Positions 11,384-22,300 of a DNA stretch of 64,000 nt are shown here, one piece after another (the stretch's first letter is position 1; each line of letters opens with the position of its first letter). The DNA is from Ornithodoros turicata (taxonomy: Eukaryota; Arthropoda; Arachnida; Ixodida; Argasidae), in contig NC_088203.1 in the NCBI RefSeq assembly GCF_037126465.1, forward strand, positions 53,667,581-53,731,580, written 5' to 3'. A model generated the notes under the pieces. It had not been told where the DNA came from. It saw nothing but the letters and a program-made list of their open reading frames with translations, and searched no databases. Made by a program: the position numbers and the translations under genes.

Positions 11384-12037
11384 AAGTTTTTCAAGCCACG
11401 ACCGATTCATTTTGCGACTCGTGAGGCAGTACAAGCTGACCTACAACGTCAGGTAAAGAATGGCATGCTGGAACCAGTCGAGGTGTCGGAATGGGCTACC
11501 CCCATTGTGGTTGTTCCGAAGCCGAATGGAGCTGTTCGAGTCTGTGGTGATTTCAGCGTCACAGTGAATCCCCAGATTGAGATCGCGCAGTATCCTTTGC
11601 CTCGAACGGAAGAGCTGTTGGCAGTGCTCAATGGAGGCCAGAAGTTCACCAAATTGGACTTGTCTGAGGCGTACCTCCAGATGGAGTTGGACGACGAAGC
11701 CAAGAGGATATTGGTAATCAACACACACAAGGGCGAATACCGGTTCAATCGATTGCCGTTTGGCATCGCATCTGCCCCTGCGGTGTTTCAGCGCACAATC
11801 GAGCAAGTGATTGCCGGAATTCCGTCTGTCACTTGCTATCTGGACGACATAATTGTCACTGGCAAGAACGACACGGAACATCTCAAGAACTTTGAGCAAG
11901 TGTTAGAGCGCCTTCGACAGTTTGGTTTCACACTGAAGAAGAAGTGTGCCTTCATACAGCACCAGGTGGAATACTTGGGACATGTTACAGCGGAGGGATT
12001 TCGACCATCTGCCAAGAAGGTGTCGGCAAAGTTTTGA
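11384..12037 (+). pseudogene. gypsy reverse transcriptase
   Basis: It has the RT landmarks LEPVEVSEWATPIVVVPKP, VCGDFSVTVN, FTKLDLSEAYLQMELD, YRFNRLPFGIASAPAVFQ, the catalytic CYLDDIIVTG (YLDD) and EYLGHVTAEG. It ends in a frameshift (KVSAKF stop at 12037) before the connection to RNase H, which continues in another frame (FLGMIQHYAKYLPSLA). Confidence 0.85.
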
Positions 12038-12167
12038 ATATGCCTCCTTCCACGCAAGTGTCAGAGTTACGGGTGTTTCTCGGCATGATTCAGCACTACG
12101 CAAAGTATTTGCCCTCGTTGGCGGACGCCTGCGCTCGGCTTAACAATTTGTTCAGGAAATCTGTGCC

Positions 12168-12683
12168 ATGGCAATGGCGGCGTCTTGCGTGGGTGCGTTT
12201 GAGGCAATCAAGAAGATGCTCAATTCTGCCCAAATTCTCACACACTACGATCCGCGCAAGGAGATCTTTCTGGCCGTGGATGCTTCTTCAAAGGGGCTTG
12301 GTGCAGTCATGTACCATTGTATTAACGGCCAAGATCGACCGATTGCACATGCATCAAAGACACTGACACCAGCTGAGACCAAATACGCTCAGATAGAGCG
12401 GGAAGCCCTCGCCATTATCTTTGGAGTCAAGAAGTTTCACCAATATTTGTGTGGGCGAAGGTTTACGCTTTTCACAGACCACAAGCCTGTAACGGTGATT
12501 TTCGGGTCTAAAAAAAGCATTCCCGTTACTACAGCAACTCGTCTACACCGGTGGGCAATCATCCTCATGAGCTATTCGTTTGATATACAATTCAAGTCTA
12601 CGAACAACATCGCCAATGCTGGTGGACTATCCAGGCTTCCAGAGGGACCAGATTTAACGTTTGATGAGCAAATGCAGCAATGA
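12168..12683 (+). pseudogene. gypsy RNase H
   Basis: An open stretch with ILTHYDPRKEIFLAVDASSK (first catalytic Asp), GLGAVMYH, IEREALAIIFGVKKFHQYL (catalytic Glu), FTLFTDHKPV (catalytic Asp) and the end NIANAGGLSRLP. In relatives the last motif is NADALSR; here the Asp is replaced by Gly. A frame change joins it to RT. Confidence 0.8.
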
Positions 12684-12731
12684 ATTTTCAACGTCGAGGA
12701 CGAAGAGATTAGCGCGGTACACGACTTTCAT

Positions 12732-13875
12732 ATGTCTCCTCTGCCAGTAACCACTAAGCATATCGCAAACGCCACTCAGAAAGATCACTGCTTGGCGCAA
12801 GTCTTGGAGTTCATTATCAATGGCTGGCCAAAGAATCCGGAGCCACAGTTTGCCATATATTTTCGGAGGCGAACTGAGCTGACATCTCACAGAGGATGTG
12901 TCCTTTGGGGACTACGCACCGTGATTCCGGAAAAGTATCGAGCGGATTTGCGGGACACTCTACATGATTGTCATGTTGGACAGACCAAAATGAAAATGAT
13001 CGCCCACTCATACTTGTGGTGGCCAGGTCTTGACAAGGATATTGAAGCAAGGGTGCGACTTTGCGATCAATGTGCCTCCGTCGCGGCACAAGAATCTCCG
13101 GTGCCACTTCATCAGCGGGAGTCACCAGAGAAACCCTGGTGTCGACTGCATGCTGATTTTGCAGACCTGCATAGGAATCATTATTTTGTCTTAGTAGACG
13201 CTTTCAGCAAGCGGCCAGGATTTGTGCGCATGGTGTCTACCACAGCAATGAAGACTATTGAGGTATTGAAAGACATATATTCTTCACCATGGTCTTCCCG
13301 AGCTACTGGTATCGGACAATGGCCCTCCTTTCACCCGTCAACTTTTCGAACGTTTCTTGTCGGAACAAGGAATTCATCATGTTCGGACACCTCCATATCA
13401 TCCCAAGTCGAACGTACAAGTAGATAACTTTGTCCGAACTTTAAAAGCTGCGTTGTCCCGTTCAAGCGTGGAGGACAGGGAGGTTTTGAGAAGTTTCGTT
13501 TTCAAATACCGGGTAACTCCACATCCATCGACCGGCCGTCCACCATGCGAGTTACTCAACAATCGGCATTATCGGTCCGTGCTGAATCTTGTACAGCCCG
13601 CTGGTCTGTCTTCATCTCCTCCTGCAAGAGACGTCGCCGCTAAGGAACGTCAGAAGCGATGCGACGACAAACGGGCACGAGACAGATCTTTTGGGTCCAA
13701 CACGTGTGTCTGGATGCATGACACACACAAAAAGGGACAGTGGAGTAATGCGACCAACGTGGTAAGCAAGGAGTTTTTAGCCAGTCATCTCCCTGAGGAG
13801 TCCACTTCTGCTTTCAACATTGCCTGCCATCCATGCATTTATCGGAGGAAAGTCACGGGAAGGAATACCATTTAG
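12732..13875 (+). pseudogene. gypsy integrase, frameshifted
   Basis: An HHCC-type N-terminal region (HDCHVGQTKMKMIAHSYLWW, CDQC) is followed by the core start (WCRLHADFAD, VDAFSKRP). A frameshift near 13290 moves the core to the frame that continues from 13357. In the + frame between them SDNGPPF is readable. The third catalytic position, normally Glu in SNGQAER-type motifs, reads SNVQVDN (Asp). The C-terminal segment contains TPHPSTGRPPCELLNNR. Dead enzyme. Confidence 0.8.
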
Positions 13876-13960
13876 GTTTGTCCCTCACAGTATATCCAGC
13901 GATTGACAAAGTGCAGCCAAGACACACAGGTGAATCATAGACATTCAACGCTAAGAGAAG

Positions 13961-14050
13961 GAAAAACCGGGAAACATGGTACACGTGGACAAACACGAAG
14001 AACGAGAACTTCGTGTTTGTCAACATGACCAGTGTCTCTCGGTTTTTCAT
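13961..14050. repeat. Imperfect palindrome (snapback) after gypsy
   Basis: Arms at about 13961-14000 and 14009-14050 share gaaaaaccg... and acaaacacgaa and their complements, around a short loop. The arrangement (a gtttgtc arm leading to a ggttttt arm) resembles PLE-tail hairpins, but similarity is weaker than at 25600 or 19110. Confidence 0.5.
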
Positions 14051-14524
14051 TCTGTTAATCATAATAAGCCCTCCCTTTACTTTTTGTCGATTCAACTTTA
14101 CAGCGAAGTGCAGCGGACATGCTTTCAGGTCTCCCTAACTAATCAAATATATTTACTTGCTTTGTCTTGAACATCTACCGAACAGACCTTACTCTTCAGT
14201 GCCACATAGTGCACGAACGTTGCCGAATTCGCAAAAAAAAGAAAAAAAAAGAAACACAAAAGAATTGACATTTCTCTCACCATGGTGGCCACTGCAGAAA
14301 AAAAAAATACATATCCATGATTGTTGAGCCCCTTATGAAATGACCCTTTTGCACTTACAGTAGTCTATGCCGTAAACTGCGGGTATCATTTTGCGTCATG
14401 TTAAACAGGCAGCTGTGAGCCATGCGAGTTGACTGCAAAATGCTGCTGTGATATTTTATACCATGTTGTTACCGTACCACAGAGCTGCAGAGCTTGTGAA
14501 CAGCACTATGCAGCAACTGTGATA
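14051..14524. other. Noncoding spacer
   Basis: A-rich tracts near 14230-14320; no exon or domain recognised. Confidence 0.4.
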
Positions 14525-14536
14525 TTGTTTCATTTT

Positions 14537-14587
14537 GATGATGATTATTCAGGTTTTTATGGCGCACAGACAACTAAGGTCATAGTG
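14537..14587 (-). mobile_element. 51-bp LINE 3'-tail micro-insertion with 12-bp TSD
   Basis: The insert starts with GATGATGATTATT and contains atggcgcacagacaactaag. It is flanked by identical ttgtttcatttt copies at 14525-14536 and 14588-14599. It has the same consensus and orientation as the other tail insertions and the 3' end of the LINE at 19178. Confidence 0.85.
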
Positions 14588-14599
14588 TTGTTTCATTTT

Positions 14600-15594
14600 A
14601 AACGAATGCATTCTGTGCTGTTGAAGTTTGTCATATTATACCACATACTGTGGTACCGTTTCTTTTTTTTTTTTTTTTTCATGTTAAGCAACCGCTAGCC
14701 GTGCCATCTGAGTTGTTGACAGCAAAATGCTACGTGATATTTTATAGCATGTTGAGCAGCAGCTAGCTATGCCATGGGGCCCTTGGCAAATGCTGGAACT
14801 GTGTTAGTTGTTGGTGTTAGTTGTGTTAGTGTTAGTGCTGTAATCTATATAAATCTAAATAGGTTCGTGAAAATTTGGGGAATGCAGGCATATTTGCATT
14901 ATCTGACCATCGGAATAACTCTCAGGAACATAATGGAACAGGAAATGGTCTGCAGGAAAGCTTTAAATTTTTAGCTGTTCTTACATTATCCATCACAGTG
15001 AATCTCGAGTCTTTGCAACAAGTGTTTGCCATTTAAACTTAATGCACAGTAAAATGTAGTGCATTATGGTTTGCTTATGCCACTTGTAGGCAACATTGTG
15101 CCAAGGCAAATGATATCCCCACCGTTACTGCACAAGGTGAGTTTCAGCTTGAGTGTAGTATCTTCGAAAAAATAGTGTAGCATGGTTTTGGGTTGAACCC
15201 GAATTCTGGGGTTCTGAGGGGCAAATATTGGGCAGATTTGGCTTAAACCCGAAAAAGTCGGGCCTCATCCATCCAGTGCAACACATTACATTACTGGTGA
15301 CTAGTTTACAGAACTTCTGCCGAGATGGTTGACGATGCAAATAGCACCCAAGTTGTTCACTTGCTATGCGAGGATATCGCGTTGATGACAGCATGTGTAT
15401 CCGACTGCACAACCTGAATGATTTGCAGTTCTCTCAGTACACTTGAAAATATTCATTCCAACTTTGGTGGAGACATGCCTTGATATTTATTCTTGTTTCT
15501 AAACTGTTGAACAGACAGGTATCTGCAGTTTTTCACAGTACTTTGAATATTCCTGAGAAACATTTTTTTTTGAAGTGGATTTACTAGAGGTGTG
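14600..15594. other. Noncoding spacer, partly repetitive
   Basis: T-tract near 14662-14680. A stretch with gggttgaacccgaattctgg / taaacccgaaaaagtcggg (15185-15290) resembles the 'aacccgatattt' repeat near 48240 and 55930 and is probably a dispersed repeat. No gene recognised. Confidence 0.4.
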
Positions 15595-15599
15595 TGAAA

Positions 15600-15690
15600 A
15601 GTGAATGAAGTGAAGTGAAGTGAAGTGAATGAAGTGAATGAATGAAGTGAAGTGAAGTGAAGTGAAGTGAATGAAAAGTGAAAAGTGAAT
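15600..15690. repeat. GTGAA/GAAGT simple repeat
   Basis: About 90 bases of GTGAA-GTGAATGAA units, irregularly repeated. No coding signal. Confidence 0.9.
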
Positions 15691-16236
15691 ATGGATTGTA
15701 AACGAACAGCTACAAAACTTCATCAGCAACACCAAACGACACCTTTGCACAAGGGAAAAGCAGTGCGGGACGTTTTCTCAAAATCCTACGCAAAACCTGG
15801 AATTATGTGGAAATTTTAACAGGAATGGCATCAGTTACACCCATTATTTGAAATTTTCTAATATCACTCGTGAGTATGAATAGGATTCGAATATCAACAG
15901 TATTCTAATATTCGAAATTTTGGATATTTGCACCCCTAATTTTTAGCTTAGAGAGATAATTCGGGATAAATTTGGTCAAGTTCTGTGGTTCACAGAAATG
16001 CGAATTACTGTTCAATGTCTGTATCTGGTTTTCATGGGTATGTCAAAGTGGCACTCAAATATATGCTAACTTCAACCAGCTTTCCCCCACATGCTTTCAA
16101 GCTAAAGTGAACTTGGCTTTAATTCACTGGAAGTCTGGGATAAAGAATAGAACCTGGGAAGCTCAGAACCTCACTACCCGTTGGATGATGTTGTGCTGAA
16201 TTGGGGCCTTTGTTGATTCATAGCTCCTTTTTGCAG

Positions 16237-16441
16237 AGTTTGAGAAGAAAGTGCTGCGCTCGTTGAACATCATCCAGCTACTTTTGGCTGAGCACTCTGA
16301 GCAACTTGACGCAATTGCTGAATGCCTGCAGCAGCCTTGCTCTTCAGATACAACCATGACCTTTGAGCAGTTGACAGATGTCAAATCATTTTGCGCTTCG
16401 ACGATGAGCTGAAGACGTCATCAGTGAAGCGCGAGTCTTTG
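16237..16441 (+). pseudogene. DUF4806-type exon, frameshifted
   Basis: After a clean acceptor (ctccttttTGCAG) comes EFEKKVLRSLNIIQLLLAEHS, EQLDAIAECL, then a linker. A one-base frame change near 16385 leads to RFDDELKTSSVKRESL ending at a TTTG|GTAGGT donor (16441/16442). It begins in phase 1 and ends in phase 0, exactly as the paralogous exon at 47851-48098 (helical region, then LP/F-x-elxxxE..L). This is therefore a second, probably dead copy of the DUF4806 N-terminal exon. No matching middle exon was found downstream, though a last exon exists at 31016. Confidence 0.6.
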
Positions 16442-17641
16442 GTAGGTCACAAACTTCATTATATCATAGTCCAACGATCACGATATACGTGGGTCCGGCC
16501 TGACATGTAACAAGTTTTCACGCAGTCAGAAAGGAAGTGCTCAGCACATCAGCAGAGTTTGTAGCCCCACATAAAAATTAAAAAAAAACGTCGATACTGT
16601 AAAGAAACGAAATAGGCAAAGGCTGGTGTACCCTCAAAATTCACTGCCTAAAACACGCATGCAGATTACTCATCGTAACAAAGAAAAAGAGAAAAGCGTG
16701 GGCTCAAAGGCGTGGCCTATTTTCACAACTGACCAGTTTATTTGCGCGTCCGCTTCATTACTGTATTGCATGACGCAATTGGAATGCGTGACGCATCATG
16801 TGGTATGTACACACCCTTTCTGGCACTCTTTGACCAGCATTTCCCCCTCTCACCGTGTGAGCTTATTACTATTCAATATCTGTCCATCCGTGCTGAGACT
16901 TTTTCTGAACAGTATGGATTTTTTCAGGAAGGGCTACAATTCTGCCATCTCATTTTTTCCCACAAGCTGCTAATGGAAAGGTTAATCAAAGAATCTTTGA
17001 ATGAATGAATTACGTATTTCATTGGTGAATTAAAAACATGAATTAATTAGTTTTCCGACAGTTCGTGCTGTTGACCATAGAGTTTCCGCATTGCTGTGTG
17101 TATGACGTGCAAAAACAGAAAAGGCTTGCCATCTTTATTTTTTAATAAAAAATCTGTTAAAAATCTGTTTAGTAAGTAGTGTATAGGCAGCATGCAGGGT
17201 GGATCTTTGCACAGTGGCGTGCAGCAAAACGGCTGAGGAGGTGCTGGCAGCTCTCATTTACCTAGGTTGAGCACGACAGGAGAGTAGAAATAAAACATGT
17301 CAGAACAAGGGATATAGTAAATATTGTTTGTGGCTTCTCACGCAAGAAGCAGGCAGGATTTAGCTTTGATAACACCACCTAATAGAGATGTCACGATCAT
17401 CATAAACAGCATGACAATTGCCCTGTACACGACCAGCAGGTGCGCTGTACACAGTTGTCTCATTGCATGAAGAGGAATTGTGGACAAAACGACAAATATG
17501 TGCCATGCTGTAAGTAATGCCCATTTGTAGCTCAAGTAGGAGAGGTCGCACTCGTGTTTCTTTTTTGTCACCCTCTCCATGAAGCATTCTATACCACCTA
17601 AAAAGGACACTGTACGGTATCCTTATAGTAACAGATAAAAA
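16442..17641. other. Noncoding spacer
   Basis: No exon with domain support. Open frames in 16626-17010 and 17338-17743 lack recognisable motifs. Confidence 0.4.
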
Positions 17642-17714
17642 CCATGATGTTCTATTGTCATGTCTTTGGACTGGGAAGACCCTGGTCCAAAGACAAGACA
17701 ATAGAACATCATGG
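17642..17714. repeat. Near-perfect 29-bp inverted repeat
   Basis: Arms 17642-17670 (ccatgatgttctattgtc...) and 17686-17714 are complementary except one base, with a 15-base loop. Probably a snapback insertion of the same class as the other hairpins in the window. No target duplication was identified. Confidence 0.75.
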
Positions 17715-18356
17715 TGATTTTGATAGGGGGGGGAGGGGGTCACGTCTCACACTACCGGAGTACTAGGATGTCTCCGAAGGAGACACCGCACGTTGACAGC
17801 TTGTTTCATCAGAGCCAATTGCTTTACAGTTTGAGGGGAACATGTGTGAACCTGCTCTGTGCGGTGCAAGAAGCAAACGGAAATATTCCGTACAAATGCC
17901 TACTGTCTTGCTGCATCTCGCCCGACAGTTTCGTGGTTGCGTCCACATGCTCGTGCGCAATATCTTTGTGAAACAAAATTTGCAATGGGCATGAGATCCA
18001 GGCCATTAACTCGAAGTAGCACGGAAGTAATCTTCGCAGCGTGAAAAGCAGAGAACTGAGCAATGGTAACAACACTTCTTAAAAAAGGTATTGGAAACCT
18101 CACACAGGAAGAGAGGCATAAGGTATTACAGTAGACTCGGGTTATTTCAAACGCGGTTAATTACTATTTTCGGTTAATTGGAACAAATCCAGATTTTTGT
18201 TTGGCCCAGTATGTTTTTAATACCTTTGAGGGCCGCTTACTTCGAACCGTGCCTTCGGTTAATTTGCACTTTGTGGCCTTTGAGGCAGGCGCCGCCGGAG
18301 CTCACTGTACTGCCGATTGGAAATTGAATAGCGATATTCGAAAGGCTGCCAGTGGG

Positions 18357-18823
18357 TTCCAGCCCATTGTGGTGTCGTGGGGAACGAGCAGGCCGACAGC
18401 GCCGCAGAAGCAGCACTCTCGTATCGGAAACGGACCAGTATTGTTCTGCTGAGAGGAGACCGCCGTTCAATTCTCCGACGCCTAGTGACACCACTGGCTT
18501 CCCGCCAATGGACAACCGACATTCTTCCCCCCTCTATGTTGAGCAGAGTTGATCCAACGCTCGCTTTCCGCATTCCACGAAACACCTCTCGTCAAAATGC
18601 TGCATTAATCCACCGAATGCGCCTCGATGTGGCCTTTACAGCGTGGCGTTATCGCTTGAGACAAGTTGACCCTCCCACCTGCTGCCACTGTGGTGCTCTT
18701 GAGGATCTGGAGCATATTCTTCTTCATTGCTCCCACTACCAACCTTCCCGAACCACACTCTCCGAGTCTCTTCGTCACCCCACTCTCCAAAGCCAAAATA
18801 AAATTGTTGTTGGAATTTTCTAA
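18357..18823 (+). pseudogene. LINE ORF2 3' fragment (RNase H end and C-terminal zinc motif)
   Basis: The + frame begins at the end of an RNase H domain (a HCGVVGNEQADSAAE-like segment), then IHRMRLDVAFTAWRYRL, and a C-terminal CCHC-like motif (CCHCGALEDLEHILLHC). This is the usual C-terminus of RNase H-bearing LINE ORF2. It is from another family than the LINE at 19178 and is truncated at its 5' side. Confidence 0.75.
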
Positions 18824-19109
18824 TATCCGTGGTTGTTCCCCCTGTAAGGTAGGCTTTACCTAATGCACGAGTGCATCGCAGGAAGCGAACTTGACAGGCG
18901 CATTTTGAATGAACTTGTCCAATAAAAATGATTTGCGCTTGCAAAATTGTTTCGTTTAACAAAAATATTTTAGTGGTTCAAAATTCAAACATGTGTTCCA
19001 ATGTGGCGAGAGATGCATTAATCTTATAAACAGAAGCCATTGTTCACAATTACCTTCAAATTTGCCATCGAAAGCAAAGTTAGGTAGCAAGCGAGCTGGT
19101 GGTGACGAT

Positions 19110-19173
19110 CCATGACTTGAAAACCCGAGACGAGATAGGGACGATAACAGACAAACACAAACACGGTCTCAAA
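19110..19173 (-). repeat. Left arm of PLE-tail palindrome split by LINE copy 2
   Basis: 64 bases (ccatgacttgaaaacccgag...) are complementary, with one mismatch, to 24931-24994. On the - strand the sequence continues to a cgcttgctacctaac end, matching the PLE 3' end at 25557. The LINE at 19178-24860 lies in the loop of this former hairpin. Confidence 0.9.
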
Positions 19174-19177
19174 GTCA
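19165..19177. repeat. Target-site duplication of LINE copy 2 (left)
   Basis: ggtctcaaagtca, identical to 24861-24873. Confidence 0.95.
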
Positions 19178-19316
19178 TGATGATGATTCGGGTTTTTTAT
19201 GGCGCATGAGCAACTAAGGCTATAATGCGCCAATACTGTGATATATGATCTCTTTACCAGTTAAAAGATAACGATGAATTTAAAACTGATATAAACATAA
19301 AAAAATATATGTGAAT

Positions 19317-22300
19317 TCAGATATCTCTTAGGTATCCAGTGTCCCTAAAAAACTTGTAAACTCTGCTAAAACTTACAAGCGGCTCATCGCCCAGCAAAAG
19401 GGCTGGGTGAAGAGGAATTCTATACTGGTAGAACTCAGAAAAATGAATTTGGCGATGATGTTCCTGGAGAGGGCAGCTGATGAGAATGTGAAGAATAGAC
19501 AACTGCTCAGCACAGTGCACACACTGAGGTGGGTCCCTCTGGAGAATTAAAAATCCATGTGTGAGAAATGTGTGGCCGATACGCAGACGAGACATGACTA
19601 CTTGATAACGCCTCTCTTTGAAAACTCCTGCAGGCTTACCTACATTGCACTTGATCAAATGTAATTTATTATTTGTCTGTGTGTCCCAGTCATGTTGCCA
19701 TTTTAAGTTAATTGCTCTACGCAAGGCAGACCTCAGATCCTGAGCTGGTACGTCAAAGGGGGTTATGTCACCTGAGAGTGCGTTGGTAGCCGCTGTGTCC
19801 GCGAGCTCGTTACCGGGTATCCCGACGTGGCTGGGCACCCAGCAAAGTGTCAAGGAAAGACCTTTGTTTATTATGCGGCTAGACAGGTGTTTTGCTCGCA
19901 GAACAAGGAGGTTTTTTGGTGGTTGTAGGCTGCATATAGCCTGCAGGCAACTAAGTGAATCAGTATACACAACTGATGACCTGATGGAAAGTCGTAGTAT
20001 ATGATTAAGTGCCAAGATTACGCCATACACTTCTGCGGTAAAAATGGAAGTTGTGTTTGGCAATCGATGCGATCTACAAGATGTGTCTGTAACCATTGCA
20101 CATGAGACACCGGTGTTCGTTCTGGAACCATCTGTGTAAAATGCGACATGGTCTCCAAAACCTTCTTTTATAGACAGAAACTCTTGCAGGAGTACGGCTG
20201 TGGGAGTTTCGTGTTTCTTGTACTGCAATAAAGATGTATTGTGTTTGGGCGGTGGTTGCCACGGAGCAATCGTCCCACTAGTTCCTACAGGCGTAGAATC
20301 GTACTCTGAAAAACCGTGTGTTTCAATTTCCTGCAGGATTCGCAAGGTGAAAGGAGGTGTACATGACGGTTTGTTAAGAAATAACTGTTTGCAGCGTGTC
20401 TGAGTAACACAAGAGAAAGCTGGGTGCTGTGGATAACTTCGTACTTTTAGTGAGGCAAGGTAAAATCTCCGCCTTTCTAATGACCACGCGTTGCACTCCA
20501 CATAGAGACTCTCGACCGGCGATGTGCGAAACGCTTCCAAGACCAGTCGCAGTCCCTGGTGATGGACAGGGTCTAGAGCTCTCAAGACGGACTTTCGTGC
20601 AGAGCCGTACACGACAGATCCATAGTCAAGCTTGGAACGGATGCAAGATGTGTAGATGCGACGCAGAACCTCACGGTCTGCACCCCAGGATCTATGTGAC
20701 AAGATTTTGAGAATGTTCAGCGATTTCCCACATTTACTTTTTAGGTTCCTTATGTGAGGGTTGAAAGTGAGCTTGCGGTCAAAAAGTATACCCAGGAATT
20801 TATGCTCAGATTTGACCGTAATATCTTGGCCATTCATTTTAAGTTCTGGCTCAGGAAACATACCCCTTACTCTTGAGAAGGGTACGCAAACCGTTTTCTC
20901 AGGTGAGAAATTAAATCCATTCTCAGATGACCATTTTGCTAATTTGTTCACACAGAGCTGGAGTTGTCTCTCACATCTTGAAATGCTTGTAGACGAACAA
21001 GATATCTGAACATCGTCAACGTACAGTGAGTACATGACGGATGGCGGAATAGCGTGCACAATAGAGTTCATTTTGACTATGAAGAGTGTGACACTCAGAA
21101 CGGAACCCTGTGGGACACCGTTCTCCTGAATAAAAGAACGTGAGAGTGAAGTGCCCAACTGGACTCTAAAAGTTCTGTCCTGTAGAAAATTTGCGATGCA
21201 GCGGAGCATACGGCCGCGTACACCGAAATTGTACAAGTCGCGAACGATACCATATCGCCATGCTGTATCGTACGCTTTTTGAATATCGAAAAATATGGAA
21301 ATACAATGCTGTTTTCTGACAAACGCTTCCCTGATGACAGTTTCCAGCCGCAGCAGATGATCAGTGGTTGAGTGGGCGGCTCTAAGTCCGCACTGATACC
21401 TGTCGAGACATCCATTTTCTTCGAGGAAGTACATCAGGCGGTAGTTAACCATGCGCTCGAAGGTTTTGCCTAAACAGCTTGTAAGGGCTATAGGCCTGTA
21501 GCTACACGCGTTGGAAGGATCTTTCCCTGGCTTCAAAAGTGGAACGACTGTCGCCACTTTCCAACGAGATGGGAGTTCACCCTGATTCCAAACTGAATTG
21601 AAAAAGTGCAGAAGACCTTCTAGTAATGTTTTTGATAAGTGCTGCAACATGCTGTACGTGATTCGATCTGGCCCTGGTGGTCTTTGTTTTGGAGACGACA
21701 GAGCACGCAGCAGCTCCATCAAACAAAATGGTTTATTAAAAGCATGTCTGTCATTGGTGCCATATGTAATTTTGAATTTCTCAGCATCATCTTTGACTTT
21801 TAAGAAATCCCTGGTGTAGTGAGAGGAGGAAGAAACGCTCTGGAAGTGTTCTCCCAACACATCTGCCTGTTCTTCTAAAGTTTGGCACACCGTACCATTC
21901 TTCTCCAAGAGAGGAATAGAGAAGCTGGTGTAACTGCCCTTTATTTTCTTTAATCGATCCCACACAACCTTAGTTGGGGTATTGCTATTCAAGGAGGAGA
22001 CAAAACCCTTCCACGATTCACTCTTTGCTTGTCGGCGTGTCCACCTAGCTTTTGCTCGAGCTTTCTTAAACGCAAGTAGATTTGCTGGGGTTGGATACCG
22101 CCGGAACTTGCCCCAAGCACGGTTCTGCTCTTTTCGTATATTTCCACAGTCCTCTGACCACCAAGGCTTGCAACGCCTGGGCAGTTGACCTGATGACTGT
22201 GGAATTGACTTGGTTGCTGCTTTTACAAGAGTGTCTGTTACATAGTTATTTGCGTCATTAATGTTCAGCCCAAGGAGGGACTCTATAGAAAGTGTGGCTT

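Larger units (their letters stand above)
10145..13875 (+). mobile_element. Ty3/gypsy retrotransposon, 5'-truncated and frameshifted, no LTRs seen
   Basis: The order gag - zinc knuckle - protease - reverse transcriptase - RNase H - integrase on one strand is Ty3/gypsy. It begins inside gag directly after the LINE fragment, so the 5' LTR and gag start are missing. No LTR pair can be found and nothing LTR-like follows the integrase. There are frame changes in the knuckle region, after RT, before RNase H and in integrase, plus one inserted hairpin element. It is a non-functional relic. Confidence 0.9.

Noticed and set aside
15600..15690. CRISPR-like or regulatory array
   Set aside because: Simple short-unit repeat without spacers; ordinary microsatellite in a eukaryotic genome.
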